From DATAGF01 sp963813355 (GTDB taxonomy: Bacteria > Actinomycetota > Thermoleophilia > Miltoncostaeales > Miltoncostaeaceae): a stretch of 64,000 nt of DNA. Position numbers and translations under genes: made by a program. Each line of letters starts with the position of its first letter. Within the stretch, counting starts at the first letter, position 1. The stretch is from the NCBI GenBank assembly GCA_963813355.1, contig CAWEYS010000023.1:355793-419792 (forward strand), read 5' to 3'. Positions 1 to 7,711 of the stretch are shown in pieces. The notes beneath the pieces are model-generated. The model did no database searches, was not told the origin of the DNA, and saw nothing but the letters and a program-made list of their open reading frames with translations.

Positions 1-1
1 C

Positions 2-232
2 GAGGTGTCATCGGGGGGGCCGCTTCGTCCCACCGGCACCTTCGAGCTCTCCGCCCCGACTCCGGCGGCGACCGACGTCCGCTACACGCTGGTCTATCGA
101 CCGCGGGGATGGATGACCCTGGCCACGCCGCTGATGCCACTCGTGCACCTGCTCTTCCGGTGGCAGACGTCATGGTTGAGGAACGCGAAGACGACGCTCG
201 AGGCGCGGTCCCCGCAGCCTGCCGCCGGCTGA
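2..232 (+). CDS. SRPBCC/polyketide cyclase-like protein, C-terminal part
   Basis: This is the 3' end of a gene whose start lies left of the window. The reading frame is open from base 2 to the stop at 232. The visible 76 residues end in a hydrophobic amphipathic stretch (residues about 36-58, PRGWMTLATPLMPLVHLLFR) followed by a basic tail. That resembles the C-terminal helix of START/SRPBCC lipid-binding proteins, but the fold cannot be confirmed from so short a piece. The 294 bases that follow contain no gene I can support. Confidence 0.45.
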   Translation, partial: EVSSGGPLRPTGTFELSAPTPAATDVRYTLVYRPRGWMTLATPLMPLVHLLFRWQTSWLRNAKTTLEARSPQPAAG

Positions 233-526
233 ACACCGCTTGGTGGGCGTCGCGAACCGACGTGCAGCGGCGGTTCACTCGCGTGCGATCACGCCAAGAG
301 TGCGCGGACGCGTGGGATGACCCGGGTGCCGTACAGCTCGATGTTGGTCATGAGTGCTTGATAGGAGAGACCCCCATGCCGTACTTCAGATCGAAGCGGG
401 TCGCGCCGAGTCCCGCGGTGTTCGCCGCCGGCGACGTCCGCCACGGGTCGATGAAGCGAGTCGCGTCCGCAGTGGGCGAGGCGCGAGCGCCGTGAGCTCG
501 GTCCACCGTGCGATCGGCGGGCTCTC

Positions 527-982
527 GTGACGCAACCAGCTTCCGGGGGTGCGGTCGTGGGCAGCGTGCTCCTCGGAGCAGCGTCCGGCCTGCGCAGCCA
601 GCTCGGCGTGGCGACCGTGGTGGCGCGCTCAGACCCCTCCCTGCCCCCGATGTTCAGGCAGCCGTGGACCAGGCGCCTCTTGGTGGCGGCGGCGGCCGGC
701 GAGCTCGTCGTCGACAAGCTGCCGGCCACTCCCAGCAGGCTCGAGCCGCCGGGGTTGGTCGGCCGGCTGGCTCTGGGGGCGCTGGCCGCTGGCCTCTTCG
801 CGCACACCCGGCACGTACCGTGGCTTCCGGCCGCCGCCATCGGAGCCTCGAGCGCGGCAGTCGCGGCCAAGCTCGGCCATGACGTGCGGGCGCGACTCGC
901 CCACCATGCGCCGGACCCGGCCGTCGCCGTCGTCGAGGACGCCCTGGCACTCATGCTGGCAGCCGCGGGCGCCTCACGCTGA
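527..982 (+). CDS. DUF4126-like membrane protein
   Basis: A 151-residue protein with a GTG start at 527. It is rich in Ala, Gly and Leu. Hydrophobic stretches lie near residues 8-30, 48-60 and 75-110, and short acidic or basic loops carry the DKLP and KLGHDVR segments. The VGSVLLGAASGLRSQLG opening and the DKLPATPSRLEPPGLVGR loop match what I know of DUF4126-type integral membrane proteins, whose function is unknown. Neighbours give no functional hint. The start is not strongly fixed because no good Shine-Dalgarno site is visible. Confidence 0.6.
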   Translation: MTQPASGGAVVGSVLLGAASGLRSQLGVATVVARSDPSLPPMFRQPWTRRLLVAAAAGELVVDKLPATPSRLEPPGLVGRLALGALAAGLFAHTRHVPWLPAAAIGASSAAVAAKLGHDVRARLAHHAPDPAVAVVEDALALMLAAAGASR

Positions 983-1284
983 TGAGCGCCAACGCCCTGT
1001 CGCGGTCGTCCAGCGGCCCCGCTGCCCGGACGGTGCCACCCCGAGGCTCTCCTATCGGCCCATCCTGAGGCTCGGTCCGTGGTCGAGGCCGCGCTTCATG
1101 CCCTGGCCCAGGTCGTGGCGAAGGCCGCGGTCGTATCCCGGCTCGGGGCGCCCCGCGTCCGGTCGCTCCAGCGGGTGCTCCCTCGACGGCGTGCAGACCG
1201 CCCACCAGGTGTACCTCCCCTGGATCACGATCGACGACGAAACCCACGCCCACGCCACCTGGGGCCCCCGTCGTATGAGTCGTC
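983..1284. other. Gene-free stretch
   Basis: About 300 bases between the DUF4126-like gene and the 3' end of the TetR gene. Open frames exist on both strands, but none has recognisable protein features or a ribosome binding site. I see no repeat or strong hairpin here. Confidence 0.4.
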
Positions 1285-1899
1285 CTATGCTCGGCGTGGG
1301 TCTGGAGCACGTGACGCGAAGAAGCGCTCGACTGTGTCGAGCGGCTCGATGTTGCGTTGAGCGCGAGCGAGCATGAGGGCGCCCTCGAGCGCGGCCAGTA
1401 GCACCGTCGCGTGTGCTTCGGCTTCCGCCTGCGCCGCCCCAAACCTGGTGTAGGCGTCGGCGACTGGCGCTCGCCACCGTGCGAGCAACTCGCCGACATG
1501 GGTGCGGAGGCTGTCGTTCTCGGCCGCGTCGCAAATGGTCGCGGCCAGTGGGCAGCCCAAGGCGAAGTCGTGGTCGACGAGCAGGCGCCGCCATGGGGTC
1601 ACGATCACGCTGATCGCTTCGGGGAACGTCTCGGCGTCGCTGAGCGGACGCTCGAGATCGTCGAGGAGGTCAACGAGCGCGACATCGATCGCTTCGGTCA
1701 CGAGCTGCGTCTTACCGCCTGGGAAGAAGCGGCCGAGCGAGCCGCGGGGACCGCCGGAGTGGGCGACGACCTCGCGGAGTCCGGTGCCGTGGATGCCACG
1801 CTCACGGATGAGCGTCGCGGCACTCCGCACCATGCGCGCGCGAGCTGGAGATCGCCGGCGATCGGCGGCCGGGCCCTTCGTCTCGTTCTTCGCAGCCAT
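1285..1899 (-). CDS. TetR family regulator, LmrA/YxaF-like
   Basis: A 204-residue repressor. The N-terminal helix-turn-helix spans about residues 18-60 and includes AATLIRERGIHGTGLREVVA and the GSLGRFFPGGK segment. The FPGGK motif is typical of the LmrA/YxaF branch, where the usual form is SLYHHFPGGK. The C-terminal ligand domain is helical and has ALGCPLAATICDAAENDSLR, close to the GCP motif of that branch. The ATG at 1899 was chosen because the longer frame runs back across the operator palindromes. The gene is divergent from the hydrolase at 2132, so it probably represses both that hydrolase and itself. The inducer is unknown. Confidence 0.85.
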   Translation of the reverse strand: MAAKNETKGPAADRRRSPARARMVRSAATLIRERGIHGTGLREVVAHSGGPRGSLGRFFPGGKTQLVTEAIDVALVDLLDDLERPLSDAETFPEAISVIVTPWRRLLVDHDFALGCPLAATICDAAENDSLRTHVGELLARWRAPVADAYTRFGAAQAEAEAHATVLLAALEGALMLARAQRNIEPLDTVERFFASRAPDPRRA

Positions 1900-1919
1900 G
1901 GCGGCAGGGTAGGGCATAT

Positions 1920-1937
1920 GGATGACGACCGTCATCG
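1920..1937. promoter_or_regulatory. TetR operator palindrome 1
   Basis: A perfect inverted repeat GATGACGACCGTCATC occupies 1921-1936, 21 bases upstream of the tetR start. An identical copy lies 44 bp further on. Pairs of such palindromes between a divergent TetR gene and its target are the usual autoregulatory arrangement. Binding itself is inferred. Confidence 0.75.
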
Positions 1938-1963
1938 CTTCTGTTAGGGTCGTCCCGACATTC

Positions 1964-1981
1964 CGATGACGACCGTCATCG
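1964..1981. promoter_or_regulatory. TetR operator palindrome 2
   Basis: The second exact copy of GATGACGACCGTCATC occupies 1965-1980, with flanking C and G extending it to an 18-bp perfect palindrome. The 44-bp repeat distance is about four helical turns, which would place two repressor dimers on the same face of the DNA. It lies between the tetR start and the hydrolase start and probably covers the hydrolase promoter. Confidence 0.75.
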
Positions 1982-2131
1982 AATGTCCCCCGAATCGGAC
2001 AGGAGCGACAGGTGGCCGAGACGCGCTCGACAGGTCCTGATTCCATCGCACGCGAGCGCGCGGATATCGCAGCGACGGGCCGATCTCGATTGGCGAGAAG
2101 GCCGATTGGGACTGAAGGAGGAGACAGTCAG

Positions 2132-2983
2132 ATGAGCACAGAGGCGGGTTCGCCGATCACTACCTACTTCCGGGTCTGCGACGGAGTGCGGGTGCGGTTC
2201 GCCGATACCAAGGCAGACTCGGACGTCACCGTTCTGCTGCTGGCGCCGTGGCCCGAGACCCTTTGGGCGTTCCGTCGCATCTGGGACCGCGTCTCGGCAG
2301 TCGGGCGGGTTGTCGCCATCGACCTGCCGGGGTTCGGCCACTCCGATGGTCGCCCGGAACTGATCGCCCCTGACGCCTCGGGAGCGTTCCTGGCCGGCCT
2401 GATCGACGAGTGGGGCCTGGGGGCTCCGCACGTCGTCGGCCCGGACATCGGCACGGCCGCAGCGCTCTTCCTTGCCGCGAGGGAGCCGGAGCGCGTTACG
2501 AGCTTGACGATCGGGGGCGGCGCGGTCCGCTTCCCGATCGACGCGGGCGGTGCGCTCAAGGACATCATCGAGGCGCCGAGTCTGGACGTCGTGCGCGGGC
2601 TTGATGCCAGGACCAACATCGGCTACGCGGTCGAGGCCGCCGCCGCGAGCGCCAGCGAGCCCGAAGTCCACGAGGACTATGTCAGCGCCTACGACCTCGG
2701 GCGCTTCGCGGAGTCCGCTCGCTTCGTGCGGCATTACCCCGAGCAGAACCCGGTCTTGCGCGACCTGCTGCCGACGATCGCCACGCCGACCCAGATCGTG
2801 GCCGGGCGCGACGATGACCTCGTGCCGTGGTCGAACAACCAGTACCTCCACGACCTCCTCCCCAACAGCGAGATCCACCCTCTCGACGCCGGTCACTTCG
2901 CGTGGGAGGAAGCGGCTGAGGAGTACGGCGGCCTGGTCGCCGACTGGGTCAGCGGCGGATATCGGCGCGTCGGCGCGAGCTGA
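2132..2983 (+). CDS. Alpha/beta hydrolase with Asp nucleophile (epoxide hydrolase/haloalkane dehalogenase-like)
   Basis: A 283-residue alpha/beta hydrolase. The nucleophile elbow reads VVGPDIGTAAAL with Asp at about residue 105 rather than Ser, as in epoxide hydrolases and haloalkane dehalogenases, which form an alkyl-enzyme ester. The strand before it gives AIDLPGFGHSDG. A candidate acid lies in the GRDDDLVPWSN segment, and the catalytic His is about residue 255 in DAGHFAWEE. The usual HGxP oxyanion segment is replaced by LAPWPETLW. The ATG at 2132 has a strong AAGGAGG about 8 bases upstream. An in-frame GTG at 2012 would add 40 residues with no domain content. The gene is divergent from tetR and probably controlled by it. 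The substrate is unknown. Confidence 0.8.
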   Translation: MSTEAGSPITTYFRVCDGVRVRFADTKADSDVTVLLLAPWPETLWAFRRIWDRVSAVGRVVAIDLPGFGHSDGRPELIAPDASGAFLAGLIDEWGLGAPHVVGPDIGTAAALFLAAREPERVTSLTIGGGAVRFPIDAGGALKDIIEAPSLDVVRGLDARTNIGYAVEAAAASASEPEVHEDYVSAYDLGRFAESARFVRHYPEQNPVLRDLLPTIATPTQIVAGRDDDLVPWSNNQYLHDLLPNSEIHPLDAGHFAWEEAAEEYGGLVADWVSGGYRRVGAS

Positions 2984-3053
2984 GTGCCAGATCTCGCCGC
3001 AGTGCAACGAACCGGCCTGGAGGTCGCTGCCCTCTTGGTATCTGGTCGCGTAG
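2984..3053 (+). pseudogene. Fragment of an alpha/beta hydrolase C-terminal region
   Basis: Directly after the stop of the preceding hydrolase, in the frame ending at 3053, the translation reads ISPQCNEPAWRSLPSWYLVA. The intact hydrolase remnant on the other strand at about 5150-5200 reads ISEPAWKSRPSWYLVA. The two are clearly homologous. This piece has no start and stops at once, so it is a leftover of a deleted second gene copy. Confidence 0.6.
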
Positions 3054-3069
3054 ACCGAGGCGATCAACC

Positions 3070-3733
3070 TTGACGGGATCGAGCCCGCACGTGGTCGTTC
3101 TGCCGGGCGGCGGATATGCGCGCACGCGACCCACGAAGGCGAGCCGATCGCGCGGTGGCTCAGAGGGTTGGGCGTCGCGGCCAGCGTGCTTCCTCTACCC
3201 GCTCGAGGTACGCCACCCTGCGCCGCTCGAGGCGCTGCGCGCCGAGATTCGCCGGCTGCGCGAGGGCGGCTCAACGCGGATAGGCGTCGTCGGGATTTTC
3301 GGCGGGCGGACATCTCGCCGGCCTCGCGGCGCTCGCCGAGGGCGCTGACGCGGGCGAAGCAGTCAACTTCGCCGTTCTCGGCTACGCGATCACCTCGATG
3401 GAGACCGAGACCTACCGGCCGGCGCGCCTGATCCTTCTCGGTGAGGACGCGACGCCGGAGCTGAGGCGGGCGACGTCACTCGACGCGTTGGTGACGCGCT
3501 CCTCGCCACCGTTCTTCCTCTGGCACACGGCCGAAGACGCCTACGTGCCGCCGGAACACACATACCGACTCGCAGCCTCGCTCGCCGCTCACGACGTTCC
3601 ACATGCCGTGCATGTCTTCGCCCGCGGCCCACATAGCCTCGGCTTGGCAGACGGCGCGGGTGACGCCGCAGCGTGGACAGATCTGGCGGCCTCGTGGATC
3701 GGAGAACAGAGTCAACTCGCGGTCCGTCGCTGA
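3070..3733 (+). pseudogene. Frameshifted alpha/beta hydrolase (esterase/BD-FAE type)
   Basis: Pieces in three frames assemble into one small alpha/beta hydrolase. HVVVLPGGGY (oxyanion GGG region) is followed by EGEPIARWLRGLGVAASV, then YPLEVRHPAPLEALRAEIRR. The nucleophile segment GVVGFSAGGHLAGLAAL is reached only by shifting frame near 3296. The Asp and His parts lie in the clean frame 3398-3733 (WHTAEDAYVPPEHTY and ARGPHSLGLA). Shifts are needed near 3118, 3190 and 3296. It is therefore either a decayed gene or a badly sequenced one. All catalytic elements remain, which mildly favours recent damage or sequence error. Confidence 0.75.
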
Positions 3734-3744
3734 AAGGAGCGTTC

Positions 3745-4627
3745 ATGGCAGCCACAGACCAAGAAACGACGGCCGACCCGCCGACCGGCTACGCCGATGC
3801 CTCGATCAAACGAGTCACTGCCGAGAATGCGATCGAGTACGCGTACCGCGACCTCGGCGCCGGCGATGTGCCGCTCGTCCTGCTGCAGCACTTCCGCGGC
3901 AACCTCGACAACTGGGATCCCGCCCTCGTCGACGCCCTCGCCGCGGATCGACGGGTGGTCGACGTTCGACAACGTCGGCGTCGGGGCCACGACCGGCGCG
4001 ACGCCGAACACCGTCGAAGCCATGGCCCACGACGCCATCGCGTTCATCGAGGCGCTGAGCCTGCAGCGGGTAGATCTGCTCGGCTTCTCGCTCGGCAGCT
4101 TCGTCGCGCAGGAGATCGCGCTCATCCGCCCCGACCTCCTGCGGCGCGTCGTGCTCGCCTCCTCCGCACCACAGGGTGCGGCCGGCATGCACGGCTGGGC
4201 ACCGGAGGTGATTGGCGCGGTCGGCGCGCCGGAGACGAGCCCGCAGGGATATCTCTCCGTCTTCTTCGCACCCACCAGCACGAGCCGGGAAGCGGGGCAG
4301 CAGGCCGCCGGGCGCATCTTCGGGAGAACGAGCAACCGGGACGAACCAACGACATGGCAGACGCGCCAGGCGCAGTACGACGCCGTCTGCGCGTGGGGCA
4401 TCCCCAATCACTCGCTGCTCGAGCGGGTCAGCGCGATCGACCTGCCGGTGTTCGTCGCCAACGGCGACAGCGACCCGATGATCCTTCCCCGCTACTCATA
4501 CCTGCTGGCCGGGCTCCTGCCGAACGCACGGATCACGATCTACCCGGACTCGGCGCACGGCTTCCTCTTCCAGCACCACAGCCAGTTCGCCGCCGACGTG
4601 CACGCCTTCCTCGAGGAGCCCGACTGA
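3745..4627 (+). CDS. Alpha/beta hydrolase, interrupted by one frameshift
   Basis: The N-terminal part begins at ATG 3745 behind AAAGGAG and carries VPLVLLQHFRGNLDNWDPAL, the oxyanion strand. The frame changes near 3955, and the downstream frame continues FDNVGVGATTG, the nucleophile LLGFSLGSFVAQ with Ser, and the acid region VANGDSDPMI. The catalytic His lies in YPDSAHGFLFQHH just before the stop at 4627. The reconstructed protein of about 293 residues is a normal length for a non-heme chloroperoxidase/esterase-like hydrolase. It follows two other hydrolase genes and a 13-bp hairpin closes the unit. A single indel separates the halves. Confidence 0.75.
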
Positions 4628-4747
4628 TGCCGATGATCGACGTCTACGCCGCTGCCGGAACCCTTCCCGATTCGCACGCTTGCCCGGGATCTCGCGGCGG
4701 CAGTCATGCGTTGGGAGCAGGTTCCCGAAGAGGCGAGGGTGGCTGAG

Positions 4748-4782
4748 GCACTGCCTGCGCGGGTGCCTCGCGCAGGCAGTGC
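4748..4782 (+). terminator. Perfect 13-bp hairpin
   Basis: GCACTGCCTGCGC at 4748-4760 pairs exactly with 4770-4782 around a 9-base loop. It lies 120 bases after the hydrolase stop. There is no T-run, as is common for GC-rich actinobacterial terminators. Confidence 0.6.
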
Positions 4783-4842
4783 TGTGATCGAGGAACGGCA
4801 AGCTGCCCGGGTGGGGGGGTCCACCCCCACGCGCCCCCGGCC

Positions 4843-4965
4843 CGGTGCGAGCGGATCCTCCCCCTCGCCGACTTCACCCCCAAGCCGAAGCTGTCGAGCG
4901 GCTACGAGTCCTGGTGCTGCCCGTGCCGGAACGAGAGCCTCCGCCCCTGGCGCGCCAAGCGAGGG
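4843..4965 (+). pseudogene. Zinc-ribbon/HNH-associated domain fragment
   Basis: One frame with no start codon encodes RCERILPLADFTPKPKLSSG followed by YESWCCPCRNE and WRAKRG. The pattern C-x-x-x-LPLxDF, then a Gly, then WCxxC is like the zinc-ribbon module found before HNH endonucleases. The first Cys pair is incomplete. I treat it as a residual fragment; the assignment rests on motif resemblance only. Confidence 0.35.
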
Positions 4966-4980
4966 GCCGCCGCTTGGCCG

Positions 4981-5506
4981 TCAGCTCGCGGACCTGAGCT
5001 CGGCGACGGCGGTCTGGATGAGCTCAGCCACCGGCGCCGGCTTGGACACGTAGATCGCGTGACTGCCCTCGGCCTCCACGACCGTCGCGCCCGCCCGCTT
5101 CGACATGAAGCGCTGGGCATCGGGCGGGATCATGCGGTCGGCGGTGGCGACCAGGTACCAGCTCGGCCGGGACTTCCAGGCCGGCTCGCTGATCTCGCCG
5201 GCCAGGGCGCCGACCCCCCACGGCACCTGGGAGTCGGCCATGAAGGCGGCGTGCTCCGGCCTCCACGTCGGCGGCGAATGAGGCGGGGAACTTCTCCTTG
5301 TCGAGGAACAGGAAGCCGTCCTGGGGCGGGAGGATCGGCGGCACGGGCGCCCCCGGCGGCGGATCCGCGATCAGCTTGTTGACCGACTCGCCCGCGTCGG
5401 GGGCGAAGGCGGCGATGTAGACGAGCCCGGCGACGTTCGGATCGGTGCCGGCCTCGGTGACCACGGCACCGCCGTAGGAGTGGCCGACCAGGACGACGGG
5501 GCAGCC
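4981..5506 (-). pseudogene. Truncated, frameshifted alpha/beta hydrolase
   Basis: Read on the minus strand, the gene opens abruptly at the nucleophile elbow CPVVLVGHSYGGAV near 5500 and continues TEAGTDPNVAGLVYIAAFAP. A frameshift near 5262 separates this from the C-terminal part DSQVPWGVGALAGEISEPAW and the catalytic-His region EGSHAIYVSKP, ending at 4981. The first 90 or so residues expected before GHSYGG are missing. In their place the sequence runs directly into the C-terminus of the flavoprotein reductase. This looks like the product of a deletion or an assembly join. Confidence 0.7.
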
Positions 5507-6686
5507 GCGCCGGATCGACCGGCGCGCGTGAGCGGATCAGGGCCTGGATGGGCTCGGCCACGTCCCAGACGTTGACGTTCATCCCCGCGGCCACGCGCCC
5601 GTCGGCGACCCAGAACGCGATCAGCTCGCGCGAGGCGGGATCGCCGCGGAAGACGACCTGGTCGGATCCGCGCGCGAGCCCCGAGTACTCCATCCCGACG
5701 TCGTACTGGTCCGAGAAGAAGTACGGGATGCGGTCGTAGGGCTCCTCGCGGCCCAGCATGTTGCGGGCGGCGGCAGGCCCCTGGTTGAGCGCGTTGGCCC
5801 AGTGCTCCACGCGCACCCGCCGGCCGTAGAAGGGGTGCGTGGCGCTGGCGACGTCCCCGGCGGCGTAGACGTCCGGCGCGCTCGTGCGCAGGGTCGCGTC
5901 CACCAGCACCCCGTCCCCCACCGCCAGCCCCGCGGCCTCGGCCAGGGCCGTGCGCGGGGTGACGCCGACCCCGACGACCACCGCCGAGCAGTCGATCGTG
6001 CGGCCGTCGGCCAGCCGGACGCGCTCGACGCGGCCGGCGCCCTCGAAGGCCCCCAGGGTGACGCCGGTCAGGAGGTTGACCCCGCGCTCGCGGTGCAGAT
6101 CGGCGTAGAGCCCGCCGACGACGGGCCCCAGGACGTTCTCGAGCGGGACCGCCAACCGCTCCAGGAGGGTCACGTCCATGCCGAGCTGTCGCGCCGAGGC
6201 GGCCACCTCCGAGCCGATCCAGCCGGCGCCGACCACGACGAGGCGGCCCCCGGTGCTCAGCGCGGCCCGGAGGCGGTCGCAGTCGGCGAGATCGCGCAGA
6301 TAGTGGACGCCGTCCAGATCCGCCCCCGGTACCGCGAGCCGGCGCGGCTCGGCGCCGACCGCGAGCAACAGGCGGTCCCACGACAGGCGCTCCTGGCCGC
6401 TCAGGGTGACGGTGCGGTCGGCCGCGTCGATCGCCGTCGCCCGGGTCCCGGTGCGCAGCTCGATCGCCCGCTCGTCGTAGAAGCCGGCCTCATGCACGTG
6501 GACCGTGTCGCGGGCCACCCCGCCCCGCAGGTAGTCCTTTGAGAGCGGCGGGCGCTCGTAGGGGCGCTCGGGATCATCGCCCACCAGCACCAGGCGCCCG
6601 TCGTAACCCTCATCGCGCAGCGTCTCAGCCGCCTTGGCGCCGGCCAAGCTGGCGCCCACGATCACGATGGTCCTCGGAGTGGTCAC
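5507..6686 (-). CDS. FAD-dependent NAD(P)H oxidoreductase (ferredoxin reductase-like), 3' end lost
   Basis: A pyridine-nucleotide disulphide/ferredoxin-reductase type flavoprotein. The FAD-binding GxGxxG-like segment IVIVGASLAGAKAAETL is at the N-terminus. The NAD(P) site VVVGAGWIGSEVAASA lies near residue 150, and the second FAD motif DVYAAGDVA near residue 275. The C-terminal reductase domain includes EHWANALNQGPAAARNMLG. GTG 6686 follows GAGGAGAGG and is 17 bases downstream of folE, so the two are co-transcribed. After RSRAPVDPARLP the frame passes into unrelated hydrolase sequence and stays open to 5130, so the last 10-20 native residues are missing. Its electron partner is not in the window. 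Confidence 0.85.
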
Positions 6687-6703
6687 GACCTCTCCTCCTC
6701 TGT

Positions 6704-7330
6704 CTAGGGTCGCCCGCGGGGGCCGCGGCGCCCGATCAGCTCGAAGAACTCCTGACGGGTGCGCGGGTCCTCGCGCAGGCGGCCGCGCAGCGCCGACGTG
6801 GTGGTCAGCGCCCCGGGCTGGCGCACCCCTCGCAGGCTCATGCACGTGTGGGTCGCCTCCATCACGACTCCGACCGCGCGCGGTCGAAGGGTCCGCTCGA
6901 GCCAGTCGGCGACCTCCGTGGTCAGCCGCTCCTGCACCTGAAGGCGCCGCGCGCGGTGCTCGACCAGGCGGGGCAGCTTCGAGAGCCCGACGATGCGCTC
7001 GCCGGGCAGGTAACCGACGTGGGCGACCCCGCTGAAGGGCAGAAGGTGGTGCTCGCACAGCGACGAGAAGGCGATGTCGGAAACGACCACCAGCTCGTCG
7101 TAGCCGCCGTCGTTCGGGAAGGTGGTCGCCCGGAAGGGCTCGGGGCGCAGGAGCTCCGCGAAGGTCGAGGCGACCCGCCGCGGCGTCTCCCGCAGCGCCT
7201 CGCTCCCGAGGTCGACACCAAGCGCCTCAAGCAGCTCGGCCACCGCCAGCTCGGCCCGCTCGCGGTCAACGCCCGGGCGGGCGTCCCGCAGCAACAGCCC
7301 GCCCGGGTGATTGCCGTTGGTGTGGCTCAC
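6704..7330 (-). CDS. folE: GTP cyclohydrolase I
   Basis: A 208-residue type IA GTP cyclohydrolase, which converts GTP to dihydroneopterin triphosphate in folate and pterin synthesis. Zinc ligands are visible: Cys92 and His95 in SSLCEHHLLPFSG, and Cys163 in THTCMSLRGVRQ. The C-terminal end GALTTTSALRG is typical. The GTG start overlaps the TGA of the small peptide gene by GTGA, so translation is coupled. The gene lies downstream of an ECF sigma factor and anti-sigma gene, which suggests that this copy is stress-regulated rather than the only housekeeping one. Confidence 0.95.
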   Translation of the reverse strand: MSHTNGNHPGGLLLRDARPGVDRERAELAVAELLEALGVDLGSEALRETPRRVASTFAELLRPEPFRATTFPNDGGYDELVVVSDIAFSSLCEHHLLPFSGVAHVGYLPGERIVGLSKLPRLVEHRARRLQVQERLTTEVADWLERTLRPRAVGVVMEATHTCMSLRGVRQPGALTTTSALRGRLREDPRTRQEFFELIGRRGPRGRP

Positions 7331-7419
7331 GCGGGCCGGTGAACCTTCGGGATGGTCGGGATGGGGGTGCGGTCGAAGGGGCAGGCCCCTCGGACGACGC
7401 GGATTCCCTCGGCGATCAT
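7327..7419 (-). CDS. Small CP..R.P.PTIP peptide 1 (30 aa), coupled to folE
   Basis: An unannotated 30-residue ORF, MIAEGIRVVRGACPFDRTPI followed by PTIPKVHRPA. ATG 7419 sits behind AAAGGAGAG at good spacing. Its TGA overlaps the folE GTG by four bases. The core ACPFDRTPIPTIPK matches VACPPGRSPTPTIPR in a second small ORF at 9236-9334. Conservation of sequence, ribosome site and overlap with the next gene makes a chance ORF unlikely. It has no membrane segment or signal peptide. Function is unknown: it could be a regulatory leader, a small partner protein or a modified-peptide precursor. I do not recognise the family. Confidence 0.7.
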   Translation of the reverse strand: MIAEGIRVVRGACPFDRTPIPTIPKVHRPA

Positions 7420-7468
7420 GGCGCTCTCCTTTGTCGGCTGCGAGCGGTTGTCGCTCGCTCGCCAGTTG

Positions 7469-7711
7469 CTAGGTGAGTGCCGGATCGGCAGGAGTTCTTA
7501 CGAGCGCGCGAAGGCTCTCGTGATCCTCGCGGCATGCGGGGCACCCCGTGAGATGGGGCTGCATGCCGGGGATCGAGGCGTCGGCGTCATGGCCGGCGAG
7601 CTCCAGCTCGACGTAACGGTCGAGCGATGCGAAGCACTCCTCGCAGCCGATCTCCGGCCGGCCGGGCCCGAGGAGCCGCTCGAGCGCTTCTGCGATGTCC
7701 GGACGGTCCAT
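7469..7711 (-). CDS. Zinc anti-sigma factor (ZAS, zf-HC2-like) 1
   Basis: An 80-residue soluble protein. It carries CEECFASLDRYVELELAG near residue 25 and the anti-sigma signature H-x3-C-x2-C as HLTGCPAC near residue 55. ATG 7711 overlaps the sigma-factor stop as TGATG and has GGAAAGGA upstream. A longer start at 7732 is less likely. Position directly behind an ECF sigma gene is classic for a ZAS-family anti-sigma factor that releases its sigma when the zinc site is oxidised. There is no transmembrane helix, so sensing would be cytoplasmic. A close paralogue lies at 9709. Confidence 0.85.
   Translation of the reverse strand: MDRPDIAEALERLLGPGRPEIGCEECFASLDRYVELELAGHDADASIPGMQPHLTGCPACREDHESLRALVRTPADPALT

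Noticed and set aside
109..495. ORF of 128 residues near the left edge
   Set aside because: No ribosome site or family pattern, and it overlaps the real end of the SRPBCC-like gene in another frame.
7472..7501. GTAAGAAC at 7494-7501 as a full fourth promoter
   Set aside because: The first box is exact and spacing is right, but the second box is GCACTCA instead of ACACCAA, so it is mentioned only as a possible internal promoter.
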